NCBI GenBank assembly: GCA_017414725.1
Contig: JAFQKZ010000096.1
Span: forward strand, 1 to 7,497
Length of the DNA stretch: 7,497 nt
From: Clostridia bacterium
GTDB taxonomy: Bacteria > Bacillota > Clostridia > Oscillospirales > Acutalibacteraceae
Direction: 5' to 3'
Both the position numbers and the translations under genes were made by a program. Positions 1 to 5,751 of this stretch are shown piece after piece. Below the pieces are notes generated by a model. The model had not been told where the DNA came from. It searched no databases and was given only the letters and a program-made list of their open reading frames with translations. Position 1 is the stretch's first letter; each line of letters begins with the position of its first letter.

Positions 1-656
1 AACAATGACGTAAATGCTGAGGCTACGTAAGTTAGTGCTGCAGCTGTTAGAACTTTTTTGGCTCCATAAATTTCGCTTTCATCTAGGATATTCAAGTTTT
101 TTAGATACTTTAACGCTCTACGACTGGCATCAAATTCAACCGGCAATGTAACCAACTGAAAAATTAACGTCAACGAAAACAACATGATCCCAAAATTTAC
201 CATAAATGACCATGCCGGCAACGCAAATCCAATAATTATCAATGGCATAGCTAAATTCGAACCTATGCGAGTTATAGGTACTAAAGCATGTCTTAATTTT
301 AGCGGGAAATAACCTTCAGAATATTGCATAGCGTGACCTGTTTCATGTGCGGCTACGCTTATTGCACTTATATGTGACTGATTGTACACAGATTCAGATA
401 AACATATTTTACGCGCATTTGGATTGAAATAGTCAGAAAAAAATCCGCGTGTATGTTCGACCTGTATATTCAATATATTACAGTGTTCTAAAAGTTTTTC
501 TGCTGTGTTTTTGCCAGTCAAGTTGCTCCGAGATTTTACGCGAGAATATTTATTAAACGCAGACTGAACTTTGAAATGCGCAACTCCAGCTACCAATACA
601 GAAATTATCATAAACACAAAATAGCTGGTATCATAATAATAGTTATAATAATACAT
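1..656 (-). CDS. yugP: YugP-type membrane zinc metallopeptidase (C-terminus cut by window edge)
   Basis: Membrane-bound neutral zinc metallopeptidase of the YugP / Zn_peptidase_2 family; its substrate is not established. Translating the minus strand from the ATG at 656 gives 218 codons before the window edge, so only a short C-terminal tail should be missing (family members are about 225-230 residues). Seen in the sequence: a Tyr-rich N-terminus (MYYYNYYYD), a membrane segment at about residues 12-28, the zinc site HETGH at 104-108 inside SVAAHETGHAMQ, hydrophobic stretches around residues 130-165, then the family motif QLVTLPVEFDASRRA and, near the end, AAALTYVASAF. An AGGAGG ribosome binding site sits 8 bases before the ATG, which fixes the start. 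The gene points away from the pyrH operon, with IS debris between them. HExxH plus the LPVEFDAS motif make the family call firm; the physiological role is unknown. Confidence 0.93.
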   Translation of the reverse strand, partial: MYYYNYYYDTSYFVFMIISVLVAGVAHFKVQSAFNKYSRVKSRSNLTGKNTAEKLLEHCNILNIQVEHTRGFFSDYFNPNARKICLSESVYNQSHISAISVAAHETGHAMQYSEGYFPLKLRHALVPITRIGSNLAMPLIIIGFALPAWSFMVNFGIMLFSLTLIFQLVTLPVEFDASRRALKYLKNLNILDESEIYGAKKVLTAAALTYVASAFTSL

Positions 657-664
657 GAAAATTT

Positions 665-670
665 CCTCCT
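665..670 (-). promoter_or_regulatory. Ribosome binding site of the yugP-like gene
   Basis: AGGAGG on the minus strand, 8 bases before the ATG at 656. It is a full Shine-Dalgarno match and decides the start codon. Confidence 0.85.
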
Positions 671-678
671 TTTTTATA

Positions 679-706
679 ATAATATCATAATTTGCGACTT
701 TAGCAA
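679..706 (-). promoter_or_regulatory. Putative promoter of the yugP-like gene
   Basis: On the minus strand, TTGCTA (706-701) is followed after 16 bases by TATTAT (684-679), a reasonable sigma-A match. It predicts a start near 672 and a leader of only about 16 bases that still contains the AGGAGG. The region is AT-rich, so chance matches are possible. Confidence 0.5.
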
Positions 707-709
707 ATT
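689..709. promoter_or_regulatory. 21-bp dyad over the yugP promoter, possible operator
   Basis: Perfect 7-bp inverted repeat AATTTGC - 7 bases - GCAAATT. It covers the proposed -35 hexamer and much of the spacer, the usual place for a repressor site. On the plus strand the same hairpin is followed by TTTATT and later a T run, so a weak terminator for plus-strand transcription is an alternative. No regulator is encoded in the window. Confidence 0.35.
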
Positions 710-737
710 TTTATTCACATTTTTTTACAAAAAAATA

Positions 738-1858
738 CGAGAAAATAAATAAGCACTAAAAGGATAATGATGAATCATAGATTTTCCCCCTCTACGCTAA
801 CTCTATACCACTTTCGCTTTCTTCAATAATGTTTTTTCTACTCACATTCTGTTGTAGTACATGGAGTGTTGATATAATTTCATTTGGTATATCGTTATTT
901 GTTTTATCATGTCTTTATCTTATCTTTTCCTCTTCTGTTTTTCTATTCACACTTTGGGCGGTATTGCCTTAAATTCATCGAAAGAATAAAAAGTGTGAAT
1001 AGCGTAGAAATACTCGTTATCTTTTCTGTGAGAACGTTCGACTTTGCCGTTGTGACTAGAAGTATAGGGTTTGATAAGTTTGTGTAAAATACCATATTTT
1101 TGAGAGTTTTTTCGAATAATGTAAGAGTAGGGTTATGAGTTTTGAAAAGGCGTTTGGTAAATTCTTGTCCATTATCGGTTTGGACACAGTATGTGGGAAA
1201 ATGAAACTTCGAGAAATACTGCGAAACTGTAAATACTATGTTCATTAAAGGCTTCAACATATCTGAATTTTAAATATTCATCAAGTGCGGTGTATTGATA
1301 AAATTTTTGATTTTTGGCTTCTTCGACAAGGCAAGATAAAGGAACAAATTTTACATCTATTTGTACTTTTTGTCCGGGAAATAACATTTTTTCATACGGC
1401 TTGGGTACAATATTTCGGACTAGGAGGTTTTTGGGGTATAAGATTAGTTTTTATCAGAATACGATACAAGTTACCGACCGAGTATACCCTCTTTGCCGAA
1501 GTTTTACCCACAACACCACGAGACCTGTGTGGGGATTTCTTCTTCGCATATCGAAGATTAGCTTTAATTCTTGTTCTGTGTGCTGATTTGGGTGACTGTG
1601 TGGTCTGTGTGATTTGTCCGTAAGCGAGTAGAGCGTACCATCATATCTTTTTTCCAACGATAAATATATTGTCTTGTTACATCATATCTGTTCGCACTCC
1701 TTGTTACACCGTGTTTTTCTGCGTAATTAATTACCACTTGATGAAACTTGGCTTTTTGTGTTACTGTTTTCGTGACAAATGACCTCCTATTAGTTTTTCA
1801 TTTAACAACTTAAACTGTATCACTTGGAGTTCTCATTTATCTTTTTTCTTTATTTTCT
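738..1858 (-). mobile_element. Remnant insertion sequence (IS481/IS3 group), ends uncertain
   Basis: The element carrying the broken transposase at 792-1788. Exact ends could not be fixed. A tentative terminal match is AGAAAATAAA at 740-749 against TTTATTTTCT at 1849-1858, with a loosely similar inner block (GGATAATGATGAA at 762 against the complement of TTCTCATTTATC at 1830). These are AT-rich and misaligned by several bases, so the limits are a guess. No target-site duplication was recognised. Confidence 0.4.
792..1788 (-). pseudogene. Degenerate IS481/IS3-group DDE transposase
   Basis: Remnant of a single-ORF transposase with an N-terminal helix-turn-helix and an integrase (rve) core. Reading the minus strand across frames recovers the protein in order: TKTVTQKAKFHQVVINYAEK, then YDGTLYSLTDKSHRPH and NPHTGLVVLWVKLRQRGYTR, then LYRILIKTNLIPQKPP, then VPKPYEKMLFPGQKVQIDVK, then YQYTALDEYLKFRYVEAF, then CVQTDNGQEFTKRLF, then HNGKVERSHRKDNEYFY, and a tail near PNEIISTLHVLQQN. 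The catalytic residues D (QIDVK), D (QTDNG) and E (GKVERS) all survive but in different frames. Breaks lie near 1776 (start codon out of frame after a good AGGAGGT at 1788-1782), 1648-1653 (A tract one base short), 1468-1473, 1409-1411 (extra T), 1205-1212 (with a small deletion) and 1097-1101 (A tract one base short). The C-terminal part before 970 is also corrupted by stops. It cannot make a working transposase. Confidence 0.85.
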
Positions 1859-1908
1859 GTAACACTTCTATTGTAATGCTACAATATCAAAAAACTCGCA
1901 AAGTAAAT

Positions 1909-1938
1909 TTGGCTTTATTTTCGGGTACTTATTATTAT
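1909..1938 (+). promoter_or_regulatory. Possible remnant promoter before the tRNA-like fragment
   Basis: TTGGCT (1909-1914), an 18-base spacer and TATTAT (1933-1938) end 8 bases before the tRNA-like sequence begins. The placement suits a tRNA promoter, but the region is AT-rich and the match is modest. Confidence 0.25.
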
Positions 1939-1946
1939 TTAGAGAT

Positions 1947-1994
1947 GGGCGCTACCATAGCTCAGTTAGTCGGCGGCTGAACTTTTGATGGTCG
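1947..1994 (+). pseudogene. tRNA-like 5' fragment
   Basis: The stretch contains CCATAGCTCAGTTAGT, closely matching the position 8 to D-loop segment of many bacterial tRNAs (TAGCTCAGTTGGT). It is followed by CGGCGGCTGAACTTTTGATGG, resembling a D-stem 3' side plus anticodon arm. The D stem can form only 3 of 4 pairs (GCTC with CGGC). The anticodon arm pairs poorly; TGAAC/GGTCG around TTTTGAT is the best fit, giving an anticodon TTG (Gln-like), while CTTTTGA would read TTT (Lys-like). No GGTTCGAATCC-type T arm or matching acceptor 3' strand follows. I read it as a decayed or truncated tRNA rather than a working gene; identity is undecided. Confidence 0.4.
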
Positions 1995-2048
1995 TTATTA
2001 ATGTTCTGTGTTTTTGATTTCAAGCTGCATAGTTATCATAATAATTAT

Positions 2049-2080
2049 GGGGTTCGTTTTTGTGTAAAACGTAGAGCCCC
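2049..2080. other. Strong stem-loop at the left end of the IS1-like element
   Basis: GGGGTTC (2049-2055) pairs with GAGCCCC (2074-2080), including one G-T pair. Directly inside, GTTTT (2056-2060) pairs with AAAAC (2066-2070) around the loop TGTGT, leaving a 3-base bulge GTA. That makes 12 pairs in 32 bases. No T run follows on either strand, so it is not a standard terminator. It overlaps the left inverted repeat and might be part of the element end. Confidence 0.55.
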
Positions 2081-2090
2081 AAAGGAGTTG
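2071..2090 (+). repeat. Left imperfect inverted repeat of the IS1-like element
   Basis: GTAGAGCCCCAAAGGAGTTG agrees at 15 of 20 positions with the reverse complement of 2801-2820, including an exact AAGGAGTTG core of 9 bases. Confidence 0.6.
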
Positions 2091-2150
2091 TGAGATAGGA
2101 TATAGTGGGGTATAGAAATAAAAAAAAGGGAAAAAAATAAAATAAAGAAT

Positions 2151-2395
2151 ATGGAAATAAGATGTGAAAAATGTGGCCAAGAAGAAGGCCAAATAAAAAA
2201 CGGCAGAACAAAAGCCGGAAATCAAAGATATAGGTGCAAGCACTGCGGAAAAACGTATACCCCCGTAAAAAAAGAGAGGTGGATACGGCAAAAAGCTAAA
2301 AAAATAAAACCAAAAAATAGAAGTAATGAAAGAGTTGAGGTAATAGAAATGGACGAATTATTTACGTTCAAAGAGAGAAAAAACTCCAATTTACA
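2151..2395 (+). pseudogene. IS1-family transposase, N-terminal zinc-finger part (deleted and frameshifted)
   Basis: InsA-like start of an IS1 transposase. A zinc ribbon is clear: Cys5-Cys8 and Cys29-Cys32 around KNGRTKAGNQRYRCKHCGKT. In intact relatives a helix-turn-helix follows the motif that here reads PVKKERW. Here Trp44 runs straight into IRQKAKKIKP, which normally leads into the catalytic domain, so roughly 35-45 residues seem to have been lost in frame. The first catalytic Asp is present in VIEMDELFTF (Asp68). After about base 2370 the frame is wrong and runs to a stop at 2423. The true continuation lies in the +1 frame (TPIYIMTLVNRK). The ATG at 2151 is preceded only by a purine-rich tract without a clear ribosome binding site. 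It cannot make functional transposase. Confidence 0.75.
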
Positions 2396-2790
2396 TTATG
2401 ACTCTTGTCAACAGAAAAACTAGAGAAATTCTAGGCTATGATATTGCTCGCGATAGGTCGCTTCAGCGTATTCAAAATTTAGTTGATAACGCTCCAAAAG
2501 CTGAGTTATATTTCTCTGATGCTTTTCCGGTTTATTCTCAGATTTGTTACGATGGACTTTATCGCGCTCTTAACAACAAATCTCAAACTTTTACTCTTGA
2601 ATCTGTTAATGCTGATCTCAGACATTATATTTCTCCTCTTCATCGTAAATCCAGATGCTTTTTTCGTTCTTTGGATACTATTTTCGCTGTCTTTAAAATT
2701 TTTGTTCTTGCTTTCAATAAATTTTTTCTTGCTAAACTTCGCTTCCATCATCTTAAACACCACATCTCTCTTTCTTCGTCTTTACCATGA
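2384..2790 (+). pseudogene. IS1-family transposase, C-terminal DDE catalytic part
   Basis: InsB-like half of the same IS1 transposase, in the +1 frame relative to the zinc-finger part; an open frame with ATG runs from 2398. Counting from that ATG, the second catalytic Asp is Asp41 in YFSDAFPVYSQI and the Glu is Glu68 in TLESVNADLRHYI. These are followed by the typical PLHRKSRCFFRSLDTI block and a C-terminal tail ending ISLSSSLP. The first Asp lies in the other frame, at 2352-2354 within the preceding feature. Apart from the frame break this half looks well preserved, which suggests the element decayed recently or that related active copies exist elsewhere. On its own it lacks the zinc finger, the helix-turn-helix and one catalytic residue. 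Confidence 0.75.
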
Positions 2791-2800
2791 TTTCTCTTGC

Positions 2801-2820
2801 CAACTCCTTCGGGTCACTCT
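2801..2820 (-). repeat. Right imperfect inverted repeat of the IS1-like element
   Basis: Reverse complement AGAGTGACCCGAAGGAGTTG agrees with the left repeat at 15 of 20 positions. GGTATACC (2821-2828) follows and may be the element tip. Confidence 0.6.
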
Positions 2821-2837
2821 GGTATACCAAAAACATA

Positions 2838-2866
2838 TTTACATTCAAAATTAATTATTATAAAAT
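2838..2866 (+). promoter_or_regulatory. Putative promoter of the pyrH-dxr cluster
   Basis: TTTACA (2838-2843), a 17-base spacer and TAAAAT (2861-2866) match the sigma-A consensus well. It predicts a start near 2873 and a leader of about 23 bases. It begins about 10 bases beyond the probable IS1-like right end, so it is either the native promoter spared by the insertion or one formed at the junction. The AT-rich context lowers certainty. Confidence 0.5.
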
Positions 2867-2883
2867 AAAGACACTAAAAAATT

Positions 2884-2888
2884 AGGAG
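2884..2888 (+). promoter_or_regulatory. Ribosome binding site of pyrH
   Basis: AGGAG with 7 bases to the TTG at 2896. It favours that TTG over the adjacent TTG at 2899. Confidence 0.75.
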
Positions 2889-2895
2889 TGTAATT

Positions 2896-3612
2896 TTGTT
2901 GGATTTTCCGTACAAGAGAATAATTTTAAAGATCAGCGGTGAATCTTTAGCCAATAAAAAAACAAATAATACTATTGATTTTGATTTAGTTTCAAATTTC
3001 GCACGTATACTAAATAAATTTTCAGATAATCACGTTCAGGTTGGCGTGGTAATTGGCGGCGGGAATTTTTGGCGAGGACGCTCGAACAGCAATATGAACA
3101 GGGTGAAAGCTGATCATATAGGCATGCTTGCTACTGTAATGAACGCAGTTGCTCTGACGGACTCTCTGGAGCAACATGGCGCCGAAAGTGTATTACTAAC
3201 GACTATTGCTTTTCCGCAGATAGGCGAGTTATATTCTCCGGAACGTGCCGTGAATTACTTAAATCAGAACAAAATAGTAGTATTTGGATATGGTACCGGA
3301 AGCGCGTTCTTTTCGACAGATACGGCAGCATCTTTACGTGCAAGCGAAACAAATTCTGAAATTATTTTAAAAGCCACGACAATAGACGGGGTTTACACTA
3401 ACGACCCGAAAATTGATCCTAACGCTACAAAATACGAGAAATTAAGTTTTGATGAGATGTTGGCGAAAAATTTAAAAGTTATAGATAGCACCGCAGCTTC
3501 GATGTGTCGTGATAATAAAATTCCTGTGAAAATTTTCAGCATGAACTTGCTTGAAGATATTATAGATAACAAACTTGATTTTGATTTTATTGGAACGATA
3601 ATTGTTCCGTAA
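2896..3612 (+). CDS. pyrH: UMP kinase
   Basis: Cytoplasmic UMP kinase of the amino-acid kinase fold. It phosphorylates UMP to UDP with ATP and is known as a hexamer controlled by nucleotides. The protein has 238 residues, the usual length. Visible motifs: KISGES (12-17), phosphate-binding GGGNFWRG (54-61), RVKADHIGMLATVMNA with Asp73, GTGSAFFSTDTAA (133-145, UMP binding), DGVYTNDP (164-171), and the C-terminal STAASMCRDNKIPVKIFSMN. The start is TTG, placed by AGGAG 7 bases upstream; no ATG or GTG fits. It is the first gene of the cluster, with frr 33 bases downstream. In most Firmicutes rpsB and tsf precede it; here the IS1-like remnant does. Identity is certain from sequence. Confidence 0.97.
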   Translation: MLDFPYKRIILKISGESLANKKTNNTIDFDLVSNFARILNKFSDNHVQVGVVIGGGNFWRGRSNSNMNRVKADHIGMLATVMNAVALTDSLEQHGAESVLLTTIAFPQIGELYSPERAVNYLNQNKIVVFGYGTGSAFFSTDTAASLRASETNSEIILKATTIDGVYTNDPKIDPNATKYEKLSFDEMLAKNLKVIDSTAASMCRDNKIPVKIFSMNLLEDIIDNKLDFDFIGTIIVP

Positions 3613-3645
3613 TTTAATAAAATATTAATTTTGAAGGTGAATTTA

Positions 3646-4203
3646 ATGAGCAATACTTTACTCAAAGACACAGAAAATCGCATGAAATCGGCCGTAGAAC
3701 ATCTAAACTCAGAATACGCAGGAATAAGAGCCGGACGCGCAAATACTTCAGTGTTGGACAAAATTTCCGTTGATTATTACGGTACTCCGACCCCTGTAAA
3801 TCAAGTTGCAGCGGTATCCGTGTCCGAAGCACGAATCTTAGTTATACAGCCATGGGATATTTCGTTGTTGTCCCCAATAGAAAAAGCGATTCAAAAGTCT
3901 GACATAGGAATAAATCCTCAGAACGATGGTAAAGTCATAAGATTGATTTTCCCGCAATTGACTGAAGAACGGAGATCAGAAATTGCCCGTGAAGTTTCAA
4001 GCTTAGCGGAAAATTCGAAAATTTCTATTAGAAACATAAGACGTGATGCTCTTGATCAGGCTAAGAATCTGAAGAAAAATTCTGAGATCACAGAAGACGA
4101 ACAGAAAAGTTTAGAAAAAAAAGTACAAGATTTTACAGATAAGTTTTGTAACGAAATAGCTAAAATTTGTGAATCTAAGACAAATCAAATAATGGAATTA
4201 TAA
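3646..4203 (+). CDS. frr: Ribosome recycling factor
   Basis: Cytoplasmic ribosome recycling factor, which with EF-G splits post-termination ribosomes. Exactly 185 residues from the ATG at 3646, the standard size. A TTG at 3631 in the same frame would add five residues but is less likely, because AAGGTGA (3634-3640) lies 5 bases before the ATG. Family blocks seen: YAGIRAGRANTSVLD and YYGTPTPVNQVA near the N-terminus, PWDISLLSPIEKAIQKSDIG, INPQNDGKVIRLIFPQLTEE, then RRSEIAREV and the helical ISIRNIRRDALDQAK, with SEITEDEQ near the C-terminus. The long N- and C-terminal helices form domain I and the middle forms domain II. It sits between pyrH and uppS as in most bacteria; uppS starts 24 bases on. 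Nothing looks altered. Confidence 0.97.
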   Translation: MSNTLLKDTENRMKSAVEHLNSEYAGIRAGRANTSVLDKISVDYYGTPTPVNQVAAVSVSEARILVIQPWDISLLSPIEKAIQKSDIGINPQNDGKVIRLIFPQLTEERRSEIAREVSSLAENSKISIRNIRRDALDQAKNLKKNSEITEDEQKSLEKKVQDFTDKFCNEIAKICESKTNQIMEL

Positions 4204-4227
4204 TTTAATTTGGGGTTTTTGCACAGT

Positions 4228-4914
4228 ATGTCTTCTGGTAATAATAAATTAAATCATGTTGGAATAATAATGGACGGTAACAGGAGATGGGCGAAAAAGC
4301 ACTTGTTGTCGAGTTTTGACGGCCACAAACAAGGTGTTGAGAATTTTAAAGAAATCGCAAGATACAGTAACAAAATTGGTATAAAAAATCTAACTGTATA
4401 TGCTTTTTCGACTGAAAATTGGCGTCGGACTCAAGAAGAAGTAAATTATTTATTAAATTTATTCGAAAAATATCTTACGGGCGTTTTAGAAGAGTTTGAT
4501 ATAGAAAACGTAAAAATTAGATTTATAGGCGACATGAGTAAATTTTCACAAAAAATTCAAGATTTAATATTACAAATAGAGCAAAAATCATGTCAAAATA
4601 CCGGTATGATATTAAATATAGCTGTTAATTACGGTAGTCGTGAAGAGATTTGTAGTGCTATTAAAAAAATATCATCTCAAGAATTTAATAATAATATAAC
4701 AGAAAAAGAAATTTCTAATAATATATTAAGTCCGGATTTAGATTTGGTTATAAGAACCGGCGGAGAAAAAAGGCTTTCGAATTTCATGTTGTGGCAAAGT
4801 GCATACGCAGAGTTATATTTTACAGATATTTTGTGGCCGGATTTTACGGTACACGATTTGGAAGATGCGCTAAAAGATTACTCCAAAAGAACTCGCAAAT
4901 TTGGAGGCGATTAG
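4228..4914 (+). CDS. uppS: Undecaprenyl diphosphate synthase (cis-prenyltransferase)
   Basis: Soluble cis-prenyltransferase that adds isopentenyl units to farnesyl diphosphate to make the C55 carrier for peptidoglycan and other wall polymers. It has 228 residues from the ATG at 4228. Motifs: HVGIIMDGNRRWAKKH with catalytic Asp16, SFDGHKQGVENF, LTVYAFSTENWRRTQEEV, RFIGDMSKF, LNIAVNYGSREEI, and the diphosphate/Mg block DLVIRTGGEKRLSNFMLWQS followed by AYAELYFTDILWPDF. The C-terminus ends TRKFGGD. The start is the least certain in the cluster: in-frame TTG codons at 4210 and 4219 exist and no good Shine-Dalgarno is present (only TGGGG at 4211-4215), so translation may depend on coupling from frr. 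The last codons contain the ribosome binding site of cdsA. Confidence 0.95.
   Translation: MSSGNNKLNHVGIIMDGNRRWAKKHLLSSFDGHKQGVENFKEIARYSNKIGIKNLTVYAFSTENWRRTQEEVNYLLNLFEKYLTGVLEEFDIENVKIRFIGDMSKFSQKIQDLILQIEQKSCQNTGMILNIAVNYGSREEICSAIKKISSQEFNNNITEKEISNNILSPDLDLVIRTGGEKRLSNFMLWQSAYAELYFTDILWPDFTVHDLEDALKDYSKRTRKFGGD
4903..4907 (+). promoter_or_regulatory. Ribosome binding site that decides the cdsA start
   Basis: GGAGG inside the uppS codons for the conserved Phe-Gly-Gly end. It is 9 bases from the ATA at 4917, ideal spacing, and supports that codon as the cdsA start. Confidence 0.6.
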
Positions 4915-4916
4915 TC

Positions 4917-5735
4917 ATAACAACTCGGATTTTTTCAGGAATTATAGGAGCCATTTTCGCACTAATAATTTTAGTGTTTGACCAGAGCTGTTTATGGCTT
5001 TTAAATCTGGTAACTGCGGCGATTTCGGTGCTGGCGATCAGGGAAATTTTTACAGTAATAGGACTTTCGCGAGATTACACAATAATTATTCCAACTATGA
5101 TTTTTGTGCCGATTTTACCGATAATTGGCTTTACACCTATGTGGGAATTTTTTTGGTATATATATACTATAATAATTTTTTTGAATTTAATTTTTGTAAA
5201 AGACGTACAAATCGACAGGCTTTTTACAGTATATACAATGTCGATAATCATATCTTTTTGTTTGTTCAAAATAGTAGCACTGCGTGATTACAGCCAAGAA
5301 TATGGTAGTTTTTATGTTTTTCTGGCACTTATGATAGCGTGGATGTCTGATACCGGCGCATATTTTTGTGGAAAATTACTGGGAAAAAACAAATTATGCC
5401 CGGAAATTAGCCCAAAAAAGACAATCGAAGGTTTTATAGGTGGAATAATAACGTGCTTAATTTCAGTAGTTCTGGTATCGGTAATTTTTAATAATTTTAT
5501 GTTCTCAGAGAAACACAAAATTAATTATTATTTAATTTTAATTTTAGGTTTAACAGGCTCGTTAATATCTTCGTTCGGAGATTTGTGCTTTTCTGCTATA
5601 AAAAGAAAGTATCACGTAAAAGATTTTGGTAATATTATGCCTGGTCATGGCGGAATTTTAGATAGATTTGATAGCGTAATTTTTGTGGTTCCGTATGTTT
5701 ATATTTTTATTAAATTTATACATATAATTATTTAA
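4917..5735 (+). CDS. cdsA: Phosphatidate cytidylyltransferase (CDP-diglyceride synthase), apparent ATA start
   Basis: Integral membrane enzyme making CDP-diacylglycerol from phosphatidic acid and CTP, the entry point to phospholipids. It has 272 residues from the proposed start, with about nine hydrophobic segments, the first at residues 5-21. The family signature lies at about 226-253: SAIKRKYHVKD, then FGNIMPGHGG, then ILDRFDS. WMSDTGAYFCGKLLGKNK and SPKKTIEGFIGG are also family blocks. No ATG, GTG or TTG lies at the expected N-terminus. ATA at 4917 gives MTTRIFSGIIGA, the family-like beginning, has GGAGG 9 bases upstream and sits 2 bases after the uppS stop. The next upstream canonical codon is a GTG near 4833 inside uppS, giving an atypical basic extension; the next downstream GTG near 4971 would remove the first membrane segment. 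A sequencing error (ATG read as ATA) is also possible. Family identity is certain; the start is inferred. Confidence 0.93.
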   Translation: MTTRIFSGIIGAIFALIILVFDQSCLWLLNLVTAAISVLAIREIFTVIGLSRDYTIIIPTMIFVPILPIIGFTPMWEFFWYIYTIIIFLNLIFVKDVQIDRLFTVYTMSIIISFCLFKIVALRDYSQEYGSFYVFLALMIAWMSDTGAYFCGKLLGKNKLCPEISPKKTIEGFIGGIITCLISVVLVSVIFNNFMFSEKHKINYYLILILGLTGSLISSFGDLCFSAIKRKYHVKDFGNIMPGHGGILDRFDSVIFVVPYVYIFIKFIHIII

Positions 5736-5737
5736 AT

Positions 5738-5742
5738 AGGAG
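5738..5742 (+). promoter_or_regulatory. Ribosome binding site of dxr
   Basis: AGGAG, 9 bases before the TTG at 5752. A second purine-rich block GGTGA follows at 5744-5748. It supports the TTG start. Confidence 0.7.
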
Positions 5743-5751
5743 CGGTGAATT

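Larger units (their letters stand above)
2065..2828 (+). mobile_element. Decayed IS1-family insertion sequence
   Basis: About 760 bp bounded by imperfect inverted repeats (2071-2090 and 2801-2820). It carries an IS1-type transposase split between frames, with an InsA-like zinc finger first and an InsB-like DDE part second. IS1 elements are commonly near this size, but because part of the transposase is missing the parent was probably larger. The outer limits are estimated: the right end probably reaches GGTATACC at 2821-2828, and the left end is blurred by the hairpin. No target-site duplication was seen. The element lies just upstream of the pyrH promoter. Confidence 0.6.

Noticed and set aside
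884..1623. Plus-strand open frames of 67-112 residues
   Set aside because: They lie antisense to the broken transposase, whose minus-strand reading shows clear protein motifs; the plus-strand translations resemble no family.
2371..2401. A6C tract (AAAAAAC at 2378-2384) like the programmed -1 frameshift site of IS1
   Set aside because: A -1 shift here reaches TGA at 2399-2401. The catalytic half is in the +1 frame, so this is mutational and not the classical signal.
3631..3645. TTG at 3631 as an alternative frr start
   Set aside because: The ATG at 3646 gives the standard 185 residues and has AAGGTGA at proper spacing, while the TTG overlaps that ribosome binding site.
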